Source of the DNA: Diacronema lutheri
Lineage: Eukaryota; Haptophyta; Pavlovophyceae; Pavlovales; Pavlovaceae
Length of the DNA: 64,000 nt
Assembly: GCA_019448385.1 (NCBI GenBank)
Contig: JAGTXO010000011.1
Span: forward strand, 62,001 to 126,000
Direction of reading: 5' to 3'
Shown here: in pieces, positions 50,569-61,862 of the stretch
Numbering within the stretch: the stretch's first letter is position 1
How the letters are laid out: every line of letters begins with the position of its first letter
Position numbers and translations under genes: made by a program
Notes under the pieces: model-generated
What the model was told of the DNA's origin: nothing
Database searches by the model: none
What the model saw: only the letters and a program-made list of their open reading frames with translations

Positions 50569-53500
50569 CTAGGGCGCGACGAGGTGTGGCGTCTCGTCGG
50601 CCCAGCCGCCATCGCGTCGGCACGCGTCCACCCATGCGGCCTGTACGTACACGATGGCGTGCACGAGCGCGCCCGTGCCATGCAGCACTGTGAACTGCGC
50701 GCGCAGCTCGCGCGCGGCGCGCGCTGCTGCCGCCGCGTCGTCGGGCAGCACGACGGTCGTGACGATATCGCACACGTCGCGCACGACGGTCGCGCCGAGC
50801 AGCCGCAACTCGACGGCTGCGCAGCCCAGACAGCCGCGCAGCGGGTGCTCCGCGCCCGGCACGCCGCGGCCAAACTCGGCCGGCACGAGCGCGACGCACA
50901 GCCGCGGGTGGCGCAGCGCGCCGTGCGGCGGCGGGTCGAGGCGGAGCAAGCCGGCGTCGTCGAGCAACGCGTCGCGCATCGCCGCGCGCACGGCAACGGC
51001 CGGCGCGAGCGCATCGCGCGCGCCCGCCTCCGCCCGCTCCGCGCCGGCGCGCGCGGTGCGCTGCTGCCGCACGAGCGCCATCGCCGCGCGTAGCTCGGTC
51101 GCGGTCGCTGGCTGCGCGTAACGGTCGCCCCACTCGTCCATCAGCTGCTCGCGAGCGGCGGCGGTTCGGTCGGACATGTGCAGCGCATGGCGCGGCTCGA
51201 TGGGCACGAGCTCGCCCGCCTCGCCGCACGCTTCGAGCCAGTCCGACGTGACGATGTCGAGCCGTTCGAACGACGGCGCGCCCGCGCCGGTCGCGCGCGC
51301 CTTGCCGCCGCCTGCACCGCGCGCCTTTGGCGAGCCGTTGAGCGCGCCGCCGTCAGCGGCGCCGCCGGCGGCGCCGCTCGGTCCGTCGGCGCGCGCGGCC
51401 GCGAACGCGCGCGCGGCGCGCACGAGCAGCACGGCGGTCTGGTCGAGCGCGCGCCGTTGCGCGAGCATCGAGCGGCGCGCGCCGTCGTCGCCGAGGAGCA
51501 CGAGCTCCGCGTCGACGATGACGAGCTCGGTGCGCGCGCCGACGTTGACTGAGAGGCGCGCGCCCAGCTGCGCGGCGAGGAGGAAGAGACGCTCGCGCGT
51601 GTCCGCGGCGGTGAGCACCACGAGCTCGCGCCCGCCGAAGAGGTCGGCCTTGACGGTGAGATTGTCGTGCACGTACGATGCGGGCAGCTTGCCGCCGAGC
51701 ACGATGGGCGCGGCCTTGCGCCGTTTGGCCGCCGGCTGCGCGTCGGCGCCGAGCGCGTCGGTGCCGCCCTCCGCATCGGCATCCCCGGCCTCGCCGCGCG
51801 CGCCGCCAGCGTTGCTCAGCGTGCGGCCGGTGCGGCAGAGCTCGTCGTGCAGCGCCGCGACCTCGTCCATCGTCGCCGCGTCGTCCGGACCCTTTCCGTA
51901 CCGGACGCGCTGCACGCGCGGGAAGCGCAGGCAGAGGCCCGCACGCCACACCTTGACGTCCGAGCGCACGAGCTCGAACGCCTTGAGCTCGACCACGAGC
52001 GAGTGCGCGGGCGGGTACCTGCGCGCCGCGGCGGCACGGCGGGCGAGCGGGCGCGGCAGCGCGCGCGCGCTGAGCTGCGGCGCGCAGCATGGCCGACGCG
52101 GCCGGCGCGGCGCGCGGCCAGGCGCGCGCTGACCAAACGTCCGGCCTGTCATCCGCCTTTGACGGCTTCCAGCCGCACAAATGCGGCGGTGGCTCGGTCC
52201 ACTTGACGGCGTGCGGGTCGAGCAGTGCGCGCATCTTGGTCAGGTCCTCCTCGCCGTAGCCCGTGCCCACCTGCCGCAGCGCGCGGGCGCGGGTGGGCGC
52301 GCGACTGTGCGCTTCGTGCGCCGCGCCGCGCACACTCGCTGCTGCCGCGGTCACCGGCGCGCAGCCTCGCCTTTCCCCGCCCCCCCCCCCCCCCCTTTCA
52401 CCCTACGGCGCTTGCGCTTGCGTGCCTTTGCAAACGTGAAAATGGGCGGGTGCTCGGTGCGCGATGCGACGGCCGTTTCGAGCGGCGCACGCAGCCCGAG
52501 CAGGAAGTGCGAGACGCCGTTCGACTTCCAGTGCCGCCCAGCCGCCGCGGTGCCGTAGTAGCCGCCCACAATCAGCACGTCCAGAGTCCGGAACGCGCCG
52601 GCGACATAGTCCGGCTTGATCTTGAGCCAGCCGCGCGAGTCGGGCTCATACTTGGAGTCAAGCGGCTTGAGCATGAGGCCCTCGCGCCCCAAGCCCATCG
52701 CCTCGTTGAGGCGCTCGGCGATCCGGGCGGCGACACCGCCGCCCGCGCCGCCGACGCCGCTCGCGCCGCCGCTGCCACCTGCCGCGCCGCCGCCGCCGCG
52801 CGTCGCGCGCAAGATCGTTTCACCCTCGACGGTCTCGAAGCGGTGGGGCACGCACACGACCGACTGTGCGAGGAGCGCGCGCCTCTCCGCGAGCGGTCTG
52901 GCCAGGAGGCTCCGTCCGTTCAGCAAGAGGAGGTCAAACGCGTACAGCGCGTGGTGCAGATGCGCGCCTTGTGCTGTAGAGCGTTGGCGGTTGTGCCCAA
53001 ATTCAAGATGGCGGCCCTTCTCCTCGTCCCACACCTGAGCGGCGCGCGGGAGAAGAACGAGTTGCGCGGCGGGGGTGCGGCGCACGCTTGCGCGCTCACG
53101 CGACGGCGCGTCGGCGCGGGCGAACGAGCGGGCGCTCGCCGCGCGCAGAGGCGGCGCCATGCTGCGCGAGCGATGGGCGAGCATGGAAGAACGCCGCGCT
53201 TGGGACGGTGCTGGCCCTCTGCTTTGCCCCTGCCCCACCCTCTGGCTGGCCAGGCAAAGTGCCCGCTTCCCTCGTTTTCTTCCATCTCGCCGCGCTTCGC
53301 CGACCGGCCAAATGGCGCGGCGTCGCGACGGCGCGCGCCGCTGGCTCTCTGCTCGCCGCCTCCTCTTGCCGTCCGCCATCGCCGCTCCGCACCGCAGCCA
53401 GCGCAGGGGCTGACAAGGAAGAAAGGGAGGAAAGCTGAGCAGACGGCGCGCGCCGCCGGCGTTCTGCTCAGCCCCTGCGCTGGCTGCGGTGCGGTGCGTG

Positions 53501-54716
53501 CGGCCGCGCGCACACCATCATCTCGCCATCAACGATGGCGGACGTGACGGACGGCGCGAGCGCGGCGCGCACGATCGCGCCCATGCTGGGCGCGTAAATT
53601 GCGCTCGCGTCCTTACGCCTGCGCGTCCAAAACTCGACGCGTGCGGGCGAGCGCTCAAAGTGAACCATCACCCGCTCGCCGTCGAGCTTGTCCTCCACGA
53701 TGAAGTCGGCGGAGGCGAGCTTGCGCGCCGCTTTCTCGATCGTGCAGCCGAGCGCGAGCATGGCGCAAGCGGGCGTGAACACCTGCGTACACCGCACGCG
53801 GCGCAGGTGCGTGCACGCGCGAACGCGAACGCGCAAGCGAGACAGAGGCGCAAAGCGGGGCGCGCGAGCCGCGGCCAGGCTGAGCGCTCGCGGCGCATTG
53901 TAGCCAACGTTTCGTTGGCTTCACGCCGCGCGCGCGCGCCCGCGTCCGACGGCGTGCCTGCAGCTCTGCGCCCGTCGGCACGAAGCCCGGCGCCGCGCAC
54001 TTGCGCGACACGTCGACCAGGCTCGCAGACTGACCGAAGAGCTCGCCAGCGGAGGGGTGGTAGGCGGCAAGGATGGTGTCCGTCTTGCAGCCCAGCTTGA
54101 GGTTCTTCAGAAGGATCCGGATCAGCCACTTGTGCTCGCGATAGTCGAGCGCGCGGAAGAGCGGTGTGAGGATCGTATCGCCCGCACCCTTTGCGCCCAC
54201 GCGCGCGGCGGAGAAGGCGTCGAGGCGTGCGTTGAGCTCGCGCACGCTGAGGCCAGCCGAGTGCGCGTGGCGCTCTTGTAACAGCCGCGAGAAGACGTCA
54301 GCGATGTCGCCACGCAGCGGCACGGTGCCGCCAGCGGCCGCGTGCTGCGGCCGCGCGTGCCACTCGCGCATCGCCTGCTTCGTCGACTCGCCGCATTGCA
54401 GCGCGGTGATGTACAGCTCGGTGAACACCTTATCCTGCAGCTTGTACGCGCGTGCTTTGTCCTCCTCTGGAATGAGCAGACGCAAAAAGTCGTGCAGGTC
54501 CGCGTGCGGCGCGCCCGCCTTTGCGCCGACCTCGCGGATCTCGCGGAAGAGCGCGCGAACCGTCTCCTGCTTCGAGACGCGCTGCTGACGGCCGCGAGCG
54601 GCGTGTCCGCCCCCACCAGAGAGCGGCGCGGTCTGGCTCGACAAGTCCTCGATCCGTCGCAGCCAATCGCACAGCCGGCTGAATTTGTAGAGCGCTGACA
54701 CCTCGCCGCTTGCCAT
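50569..54716 (-). CDS. LIG4: DNA ligase IV
   Basis: Exons 54716-53958, 53782-53516, 53034-52426, 52270-52134, 52018-50569; 1073 aa with consistent phases. Introns 1 and 3 start GC (CAG|GCACGC and AAG|GCACGC); introns 2 and 4 start GT. The N-terminal ligase domain has [20 protein letters not shown] and [16 protein letters not shown]. The adenylation motif EDKLDGER places the AMP-accepting lysine at about K285. Further nucleotidyltransferase motifs are [22 protein letters not shown] and WLKIKPDY. The OB-fold includes [16 protein letters not shown]-type regions follow ([20 protein letters not shown] and a degenerate second one, with [20 protein letters not shown] between them), matching LIG4 rather than LIG1/LIG3. 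It seals double-strand breaks in non-homologous end joining with XRCC4. Confidence 0.93.
53391..53494. repeat. Inverted repeat inside LIG4 intron 2
   Basis: About 25-bp arms (CCGCAGCCAGCGCAGGGGCT near 53393 and AGCCCCTGCGCTGGCTGCGG near 53470) with a spacer of about 55 bp. The intron (53515-53035, 481 bp) is the longest in the window. Confidence 0.85.
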
Positions 54717-54808
54717 TTTTCTCGTTGATTCTCTTAAGACGTATTCTACTCTTTGTATTCTCTTTTGGCGCCCACGGGCCAAAAGGGGACACGCCCTCGC
54801 AGACCAGC
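54717..54808. promoter_or_regulatory. Divergent promoter between LIG4 and CBP20 (92 bp)
   Basis: 92 bp separate the two start codons. The segment is unusually T-rich on the plus strand (TTCTCGTTGATTCTCTTAAG, CTACTCTTTGTATTCTCTTT), in contrast to its surroundings. Confidence 0.5.
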
Positions 54809-55474
54809 ATGGCGCACCTCTTCCGCGACACGAGCGTGAACTCGCTCTACCGCGACCGCAAGTACCGCGGCGATTGGAATGCGGCGCTGGAGGAGTCGCG
54901 GACCGTGTATGTGGGTAACTTATCCTTCTTCACAAGCGAGGAGCAGATCCACGACCTCTTCTCACGCGCCGGCGAGCCGAGCCGGATCATCATGGGCCTC
55001 GACCGCGTGCAGCGCACGCCGTGCGGCTTCTGCTTTGTGGAGTACCGCAAGCGGCCGAACACAGAGAACTGCGTCAAGTACGTGAATGGGTGCAAGCTCG
55101 ATGAGCGCGTCATCCGCGTCGATTGGGACGGCGGCTTTGAGGAGGGCCGTCAGTTTGGGCGCGGCCGGTCGGGCGGGCAGGTGCGCGACGAGTGGCGGCC
55201 GGACTATGACCCGGCGCGCGGCGGCTGGGGCCGGCAGGTGCAGCAGAACATCGAGGAGGAGGACGTACCGCCCGCACCCGCTGATGCCGCCGACCGCTCC
55301 GACGGTCAACCCGGCGGCAAGCGCCGGCGCGGCGTGGCGGACGGTGCCGAAGCGTCCGCGCCGCGCGCCAGCGGCGTTGTGGCGGCAGCGGGTGGCGCGG
55401 CGGATGCGGGGCACCCCGTCGCAAACCCGCGCTTCCGCGAGTCGCGGACCGCGGACGACGACGACGACAACTGA
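54809..55474 (+). CDS. NCBP2: Nuclear cap-binding protein subunit 2 (CBP20)
   Basis: Single exon, 221 aa. The RRM (about residues 30-110) has RNP2 [16 protein letters not shown] and RNP1 [11 protein letters not shown]. The flanking cap-binding signature is complete: YRDRKYRGD before the RRM, and [20 protein letters not shown] then [15 protein letters not shown] after it. These correspond to the residues that stack and clamp the m7G cap. CBP20 binds the 5' cap with CBP80 in the nucleus and links transcription, splicing and export. The C-terminal 70 residues are Ala/Asp-rich and not conserved. Head-to-head with LIG4. Confidence 0.97.
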   Translation: MAHLFRDTSVNSLYRDRKYRGDWNAALEESRTVYVGNLSFFTSEEQIHDLFSRAGEPSRIIMGLDRVQRTPCGFCFVEYRKRPNTENCVKYVNGCKLDERVIRVDWDGGFEEGRQFGRGRSGGQVRDEWRPDYDPARGGWGRQVQQNIEEEDVPPAPADAADRSDGQPGGKRRRGVADGAEASAPRASGVVAAAGGAADAGHPVANPRFRESRTADDDDDN

Positions 55475-55737
55475 ATTGGACTTTTGAAGAATGAAGACTT
55501 TTTGTTTTCCCACCGCCGCTCCTCGCTCGCCCGCCGCTCGATCCGATCTGCGTGCCTACGCTCGCTCGCTCGCTCGCTCGCGCCTGTCGAGCGCACACGC
55601 CGCCGCCGTCCATTTCGCGGCTGCGGGCCGGCCGCTCGCTGTGCCGACTTCCTGCTCCCCGGGCGTCCAGCACCGCGCGCTCGGCCGGCGATGGGTTGTG
55701 GCCGCGTCGCCGCCCAGCCCACCGCCCAGCCCGCCGC

Positions 55738-57481
55738 TCAGACGGCGGACTCAGGCATCGAGTACTGGCGGCGCTGCCAGACGTAGCGCGCAATGGACGC
55801 GGCGATCACGCAGAGCATGAGCAGCATGATGATGAAGGAGGCGACGAGCACCTTGAAGCCGAAGGAGTCGACGAAGCGGTACATGCCCTTCGAGCCGAGG
55901 CCGAGCCCATCGAGCAGGTGCGCGTTTGAGAAGAAGTCCGAAAACGCCTCGCACGAGTTGCAGCCGAGCTTGAGCATCGAGAAGGCGATCTTCATCTTGT
56001 AGTCCTGGTGACGGCCGTAGTTGAGCTCGTCGTTCGCGCAGTACGCCGCCGCCGCCTTGGCCGCGTTGCAGCACTGCCGGCTGCACACGTCGGCGTGCGA
56101 CTCGCCGTTGCCGCACGCCTGCTCGAAGCGCGGCAGCGGGCCGGACGGTGGCACTGTCGGGTTGAGGCACTGCACGGCGCCGGCCTGCTGCGTGGCGAGC
56201 GGGATCTCGTTCTGCTTGCAGTGCTGCCATGGCTGGCCCACGTCGCACTGCTCGAAGCGCACCTCCATGTCCGTCGTGTAGCACCACGGCATCGCCTCGC
56301 CGTCCGGGTTGCGGCAGTGATTGTGCCCGCCGAGGCCCGCGTCGGGGTAGTTGAGGTGCGTGCGCGTGTGCTGCTGCGGGAACTGCGCGTCCCACGCCTG
56401 GCACTCCTTGCCCGACTTTGTGCGGTTCTTGGTGCCGCGGTAATCCTTGCCGTCCGCCTCGCCGAAGCACTCAGTCGCACGATGGAAGCAGTCGTCGCCG
56501 TCAAAGCCGCACGCCGCCACGTTGCACTCGCTGCGCGCCGCCGGGCGGAGGCGAAGAGGCGCGGCGCGGCGGCGGGCCGGGCGGGCCGGGACGAGCCGGA
56601 GGTGAAGGCAAGCGGCGCGCGCGCGATCGGGCGCGAGGCGCGTGGGCGCGCGCGCGCTCGCTCGGCTCGCGCGCGCGCGCGCGCGCGCGCGTAGCGCACC
56701 TGTCGCACTCGCCGTCGTTGATGTACTCGGGCAGGCAGCCCGTGTTGCAGCCCGAGTTCTCCGAGCAGTCGCCGCCATCCCAGTTGCACGCCTCGACAAA
56801 GCACGCCTCGTCACAGTACTCGTCGCCCACCCAGCCCTCGTCGCAGCCGGGCGCGCAGTTCTGCTCCTCGCAATCGCCTCCGTCGTCGTAGCACGCCGAC
56901 ACCTTGCACGCCTGCGCTCGCGGCGCGCGCGCGCGGACGAGCGCGTGAGGTGACGTGCGCCGAGCGCGCAGGGAACGGCGCGCGGCGAGAAGGGCGCGCG
57001 GCGTCGCGCGCGCCTGCTGGCAGACGCCGTCAGCGATCATGTCCTGCTTGCAGCCCGGCGCGCACTCCTCCTCGATCACGCCCGCGGACGACGCGTCGTA
57101 GACGCCGATCATGTACTCCGACTCGTCGTACCCGTACACGGAGATGTGCAGGATGCACGGTTCGTACTGGCAGAACTCGACGGCGTCGCGCTTGATCACC
57201 TGCTCCTCCGCGCCGACGTCGTCCATCACCCACGTCGCCGTCAGGTCGTCCGGCTCTGGCGCGGTGAACGAGAGGTAGGCGTCGGGGTCGCCGTAGCTCG
57301 GGATCAGCTTCACCTTGATCGCGTTCGACTTTGAGGGGATGGTGACGCTGTAGTACTGAAAGCTGTCCTCATTGACGAGCGCAGAGCGCATCACGCCCAT
57401 CTCGAGGTGCTGCTCGCCACTCTCCTGCCCAGCCGCCAGGCCGAGGCCCAGCGCGCATACCGCAGCCAGCATTCGGGCCAT
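55738..57481 (-). CDS. Type I membrane protein with Lin-12/Notch repeats and a kringle domain
   Basis: Exons 57481-57014, 56911-56700, 56530-55738; 490 aa. Intron 1 starts GC (CAG|GCGCGC), intron 2 starts GT. Order: signal peptide (1-18), a PPC-like beta domain with [12 protein letters not shown], then three Lin-12/Notch repeats with full Cys and Asp spacing. One of these is [17 protein letters not shown], and each splice junction falls inside a repeat and restores it. A kringle follows ([12 protein letters not shown]...[12 protein letters not shown]...[16 protein letters not shown]). A Cys-rich segment and one transmembrane helix ([20 protein letters not shown]) end in a short cytosolic tail. 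These extracellular modules are Ca2+-binding or protein-binding in animals; here a surface receptor or adhesion role is inference. Confidence 0.88.
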
Positions 57482-57622
57482 GGTGGGTCGGGCGTTGGCT
57501 TCTCCCCAGTGTGAAGGTGCGCCGGCAAACGGCCCGGTCCGGAGACGGCTCGCACGTGCGAGCCCAGTGCACTGGGCCTTTTAAAGAGAAAATATTATCA
57601 TACGCTTTTCAGTGAAAGCACG
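57482..57622. promoter_or_regulatory. Divergent promoter region (141 bp)
   Basis: Between the LNR/kringle start (57481) and the ATG at 57623. Contains CCTTTTAAAGAGAAAATATT (57577-57596), a clear AT-rich patch and TATA-like candidate. Confidence 0.45.
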
Positions 57623-58400
57623 ATGGAGGAGATCGACCCGGAGTTCTTCGCGGCGCTGGCCGGCGACAGCGCGCACCCGCACTCATCGGCCATCCCTGCC
57701 GTTCTAGCCGGCGCTTTGGTCGCGGTTGACCGGCGGCTGCCCGTTCCGCGTCGGTGACCAAGTGATCGACGAGGTCCTCGACACGGGCCTGGTCACGTCG
57801 CTTTGCTCGAGCGACGAAAGCTACCGCGGCCCTGGCGGGCACACGAGGGTGCGCTTTGACAATTCTTCACATGGCGAACGCTGGCGCACGTGGGGTCATC
57901 TCTCGCGTGCGTCTCGCCCTCCCGAACCCGCTCTCAAACTTTCCGCCAAGCGCAAGTCCGCGATGATCGATTTTTTCGCTCCTCGCCCGCTGTGCGCGGC
58001 GAGCGGCGCAGACGGCGGCTACAGCGGCGGTGTCGGAATTGACTCATTGTCAACGGGCCAGTCTTTGCGCGCGGACCCCGTGACGGGCGAGCTGTTCTGC
58101 GTGGCCTGCTGCTGCAAGGTCACCAATGCAGCGCACCTGGTCTCGCAGCACATACGCACGCAGAAGCACAGGTCAACACTGATCAACTTCACCCAGCGCA
58201 AGAAGGGAGAGCGCATATGCCCCGCATATCTTGCGCATATTTCGAGCCTGTGCAAGATATGCGATCCCGCGACGGCCCAATTTTCGCATACCATATTCCC
58301 CTTTTTTCAGCCTATATCTCAGTTTGGGCAAGCAAAGGGGCAGGGAAACGGGTCCGCTTGGGCACGCGAGGGCGCGGGCGCTTCCGTGTCGGCCATCTCG
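57623..58400 (+). pseudogene. Zinc-finger ORF with PIP-box-like motif, apparently frameshifted
   Basis: ATG 57623 opens MEEIDPEFFAALAGDSAHPH, which stops at 57752-57754. A second frame, closed by a stop at 57705-57707 and open after it, carries the coherent part: FRVGDQVIDEVLDTGLVTSL, GHTRVRFDNSSHGERWRTWG, then KSAMIDFFAP (K-x-x-M-x-x-F-F, like a PCNA-interacting box). It then has a C2H2-type finger, CVACCCKVTNAAHLVSQHIR followed by TQKH. No GT-AG or GC-AG intron I can find joins the two frames in phase. It is therefore either a decayed or transposon-derived gene, or one with an unusual splice. Its tail overlaps the end of the glycosyltransferase gene on the other strand. Confidence 0.45.
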
Positions 58401-58409
58401 TGCGCACTG

Positions 58410-60569
58410 TCAGTTGGCCTTGCCCCTTCCCAAGTCGGGCAGCCCGGCGGCGCCCGCAGCTCGCCGGTGGCGTGCGCGCGCGCATCGCACCCGCGCGAGT
58501 GCCGCGCGCGCGAGCGCCGCGCACGCGACCGCCCAGCAGAGCGCGCCGAGCGCGGCCGCGCCGGGCGCCGCGCGTGCGCTCGCGAGCGCGTCACACGGCG
58601 CGTAGCGCGCGGCGCGCGCGCCGGCGGCGAGCCAGCCCAACGGCGGCAGCGCTACGAGCGCGGGCGGTGAGAAGCCGCGCGGGAAGTCGGTAGGCGCCAT
58701 CAGCATCAGCGATCGGTTGCCGCCTTGTGTCGCGCCGTCTCCGCCCGCCGCCGGCGCGCGCGCGCGCAGCGATGGCGTGTGCACCTCGAGGCCTGCGAGT
58801 TGCGTCGGATGGAGTAACGCTCCGCCTGCCGCCGGCACGCCGCGCGCCTCAGCGTCCGCGCGTCGCGCCGCGAGCGCGTGCGTCGGCCGCCGTCGGCCCG
58901 CGACGCTCGGCTCGACGGTGCCCACCCACAGCCCAACGACGCGCGCGTCCGCGCCCGGCGCCCAGCGCGCCGTCGCAACCGTTCGGCCGTCCACGTCGAG
59001 CAGCAGCTCGCCCGCGCGCGCGTGCGCGGCGTACGCATGCCAGCCGCCATCCGCCGCGACGGCGAACGCGCGCGGGCGCACGCCGGCGCACGCGAGCGGC
59101 GCGGCGCGCAGCGCGGCGCCGCGCGCGCGCAGCACGGGCTCGAGCAGCTCGACGGCCGTGCCGGCCCCGAGCTGCTCGGCCGGCGCGCGCGCCTCGAGCC
59201 GCTCGAGCGAAGCGGTCAGCTCGCCGCCTCCCGCGAGCACGAGCGACCAGAGCACGCGCGCGCCGCCGCTTGCCTCACCGCCGCCGCTGCCACCACCGCC
59301 GCCGCCACCACCGCCGCCGCCGTGCTGCTCGCCGCCGGCGGCGGACGCGGCGGCCCACCAGGAGATGGAAAAATCCGCCTGCCACTCGCCGCCCACCGCC
59401 GCGAAGCCCTCGAGCCCGCGCGCCCAGCTGAGCACGCGCGCGCCGCCCGCGCGCGCGTCCGCGTACGGCGCGAAGTCGGCGCTGTCGGACGCGTTCGCAA
59501 CGCTCGTGTCCTCCTCACCAGCGGGCGCGCAGCCGCGCGCGAAGAAGGCGACGTGCGCGCACCCCGCCGGCGCCGTGTCGCGCGCAAAGCACGCGCGCGT
59601 CCTCGCGTCCGTGCGCCCGCCGGGCCCAAAGGCGAAACGGTCGATCAGTGGCCATGCGTGCAGCGGCTCACGACGGAGCCCTTGCGCGCCGTCGAGTCGC
59701 GGGTCGCGGCGCGGCGCGCAGCCGCACGAGCCGGGCTCGCCGCCCGCCGCACCGCGCTCGTCGCCACGCTCAGCGCCGCGCTCGCCACCCGCCACGCGCC
59801 GCGCGAGCGCCGCGCGCAGGCGGCAGTTGAGCGCGCTGGGCACGGCCGCGACGAAGGCGGGCGACCAGAGAGACAGGACGTACGGGCGGGCGGCCTGCGC
59901 CCAGAGGTGGGTGGCGTAGTTGGGGCCAAAGTCGTACTCGCGGTACAGCAGCAGCCGGCGCAGCGCCGCATCGTCCCACAGCGGCCAGAAGAAGGCGTCG
60001 GCGTCAAGCCGCCTCACCTCCGTTGGGTGCGCGAGCGCGAGCCGCATCGGCAGCGCGACTGAGTGCTCGGCCCAGAGCGCGCCGTCAAAGGTGCGGTACG
60101 CATCGAGCCAGCGCGCGAGGAATGGCGCGCCTGCTGGCGCGACGATCACCGCGTTGCACAGCCCGTGCTCGCCCGCGCGCCCTTCCTTGCCGAGCGCGGG
60201 CAGCGCGGCCGCGAGGAGGTCGTCAAACGAACGGAGGGCGATGACGTCCATGTCGAGGTAGATGCCGCCTTCGCGCAGGAGCGCGCGCAGCCGCACCACG
60301 TCCGCGCGATGCGCCGCGTGCGTGAGCGGCCGGCCGAACACCTCCGTCGGCAGCGGCACGCGCCGGAGGTCGAGCAGCGGCGCCGCGCGCGCCCACCACT
60401 CGCCGCGCGGGACGTGGTGATGGTGGAAGGCGATCGTGTCGGGCCGAATGTGGACGGACGCGGCGACTACCGCCAGGTAGTGCTCATACCCAAAGTGCAC
60501 GTCCGCCGCCGACGTCGCCAGCCCGTGCACAAAGTGCACGACCCGTGGGATCGCGCCATCCACCGCCAT
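58410..60569 (-). CDS. GT32-type glycosyltransferase with C-terminal second domain
   Basis: Single exon. I chose ATG 60569 ([16 protein letters not shown]), because the family begins with IPKxIHxxW-like sequence; 719 aa. The Gly_transf_sug core lies at about residues 5-260: [20 protein letters not shown] followed by MDVI, containing the D-x-D metal/nucleotide-sugar motif, then [20 protein letters not shown]. Residues about 290-600 contain a Cys-rich linker and a beta-rich region ([38 protein letters not shown]) resembling a concanavalin/LamG-type fold. The C-terminus has a hydrophobic segment ([20 protein letters not shown]). No N-terminal signal anchor is present with this start; an upstream start at a longer frame is Arg-rich and unlikely. 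Probably a Golgi sugar transferase. Confidence 0.8.
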   Translation of the reverse strand: MAVDGAIPRVVHFVHGLATSAADVHFGYEHYLAVVAASVHIRPDTIAFHHHHVPRGEWWARAAPLLDLRRVPLPTEVFGRPLTHAAHRADVVRLRALLREGGIYLDMDVIALRSFDDLLAAALPALGKEGRAGEHGLCNAVIVAPAGAPFLARWLDAYRTFDGALWAEHSVALPMRLALAHPTEVRRLDADAFFWPLWDDAALRRLLLYREYDFGPNYATHLWAQAARPYVLSLWSPAFVAAVPSALNCRLRAALARRVAGGERGAERGDERGAAGGEPGSCGCAPRRDPRLDGAQGLRREPLHAWPLIDRFAFGPGGRTDARTRACFARDTAPAGCAHVAFFARGCAPAGEEDTSVANASDSADFAPYADARAGGARVLSWARGLEGFAAVGGEWQADFSISWWAAASAAGGEQHGGGGGGGGGGGSGGGEASGGARVLWSLVLAGGGELTASLERLEARAPAEQLGAGTAVELLEPVLRARGAALRAAPLACAGVRPRAFAVAADGGWHAYAAHARAGELLLDVDGRTVATARWAPGADARVVGLWVGTVEPSVAGRRRPTHALAARRADAEARGVPAAGGALLHPTQLAGLEVHTPSLRARAPAAGGDGATQGGNRSLMLMAPTDFPRGFSPPALVALPPLGWLAAGARAARYAPCDALASARAAPGAAALGALCWAVACAALARAALARVRCARARHRRAAGAAGLPDLGRGKAN

Positions 60570-60659
60570 CGCCCCCGGCGGCGGCCGGGCGACGGCGACT
60601 TGCTTTGCCGATCTGCGCGGCGAGCAGGGCGGGAGAGCGCCGGACGCCTTGGCGGCGCG
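60570..60659. promoter_or_regulatory. Divergent promoter region (90 bp)
   Basis: Between the glycosyltransferase start (60569) and the ARL8 start (60660). GC-rich without TATA-like sequence. Confidence 0.4.
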
Positions 60660-61598
60660 ATGCTCTTCTCGCTCATCGAGAGCCTGCTCGAATGGCTGCG
60701 CAGGTGCGCCGCGCGCGGCAGCGCGCTCGTGGCGCGCGGGGCAGCCGATCACCCGCAGCGCGCACGCGCGCGGCGCGCGTGCGGCGCGCGCGGCGCCGCG
60801 AGCGCCGCGCGCGTGCTCACGCGCGCGCGCGCGCGGCCGCGCCGCGCGTGCGCAGCCTCTTCTTCAAGCAGGAGATGGAGCTGACGCTCGTCGGCCTGCA
60901 AAATTCGGGCAAGACCACCCTAGTCAACGTCATCGCGGTGCGGCGCGCCGCGCACCGCCGCGCCGCCCGAGCGCGCGCAGCCGCGCGCATCTCGCTTGAC
61001 CGCAGCTCGCTTACGCGGTGCGCGGTGCGGCGCGGCGCGCGTGCGTAGACGGGTGCGTTCTCGGAGGACATGATCCCCACCGTCGGCTTCAACATGCGCA
61101 AGGTCACCAAGGGCAAGGTGCGCCGCCCGCTGCGCTCAGCGCCGCGCGCCCGCGCGCGCCGCGCGCCGCGCCGCGCGTGCGTCGCCCTCGCCGACGGCTG
61201 GCGCGCGCCGCGCCCTCGTGCTCGGCGCGCAGGTGACGATCAAATTGTGGGATCTGGGTGGGCAGCCGCGCTTCCGCTCCATGTGGGAGCGCTACTGCCG
61301 CGGCGTGAACGCGATTGTGTACGTCGTCGACGCGGCGGACGCGGACAACGTGCCCGTCGCGCGCGGCGAGCTGCACGACCTGCTCGCCAAGCCGGCGCTC
61401 GCGTCGATCCCGCTGCTCGTGCTCGGCAACAAGAACGACCTCCCCGGCGCGCTCTCCGCCGACGAGCTGATCGAGCAGCTCGCGCTGCGCGACGTGTCCG
61501 GGCGCGAGGTCTGCTGCTATTCGATCTCAGCCAAAAACCACGTCAATATTGACTTGACGATTGAGTGGCTCATCAAGTACTCGCGCGCCGCGCGGTGA
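60660..61598 (+). CDS. ARL8: ARL8 small GTPase
   Basis: Exons 60660-60703, 60856-60937, 61049-61117, 61233-61598; introns of 152, 111 and 115 bp, all GTGCG...AG, phases consistent; 186 aa, exactly the length of animal ARL8. Hydrophobic amphipathic N-terminus [14 protein letters not shown] without a Gly2 myristoylation site, as in ARL8. P-loop GLQNSGKTT, switch [20 protein letters not shown], switch [23 protein letters not shown]4 LGNKNDLP, G5 SISAKN. ARL8 drives lysosome/endosome movement on microtubules and axon-type transport. The family-diagnostic block [20 protein letters not shown] is nearly identical to animal ARL8. Confidence 0.97.
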
Positions 61599-61862
61599 GG
61601 CGGGCAGGAGGGGAGGGAGGAGCGCTCGTTGCGACGGCGGCGCGCTCGCCGGCAGCCCCAGTCGTCGGGGGCATCGCCCAGTCAGCAGCACTGACTCGCG
61701 GAAGACGTGCACGACCATTTGAGTGCGCGAGCGGTGCGACGAGCCGACGACGCAACATACATTGCACCTCGGCGTGAGTGCCGTCGCGTCGGTCGCGAGC
61801 CGCAAAGGCCGCCCGCCGCGCCATTCACGCCGAAGGCGTGAGCGGTGAGCTAAATATTATTT

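Noticed and set aside
60569-60752. Longer N-terminus for the glycosyltransferase
   Set aside because: Would overlap ARL8 exon 1 and adds only Arg-rich noise; [16 protein letters not shown] fits the family start.
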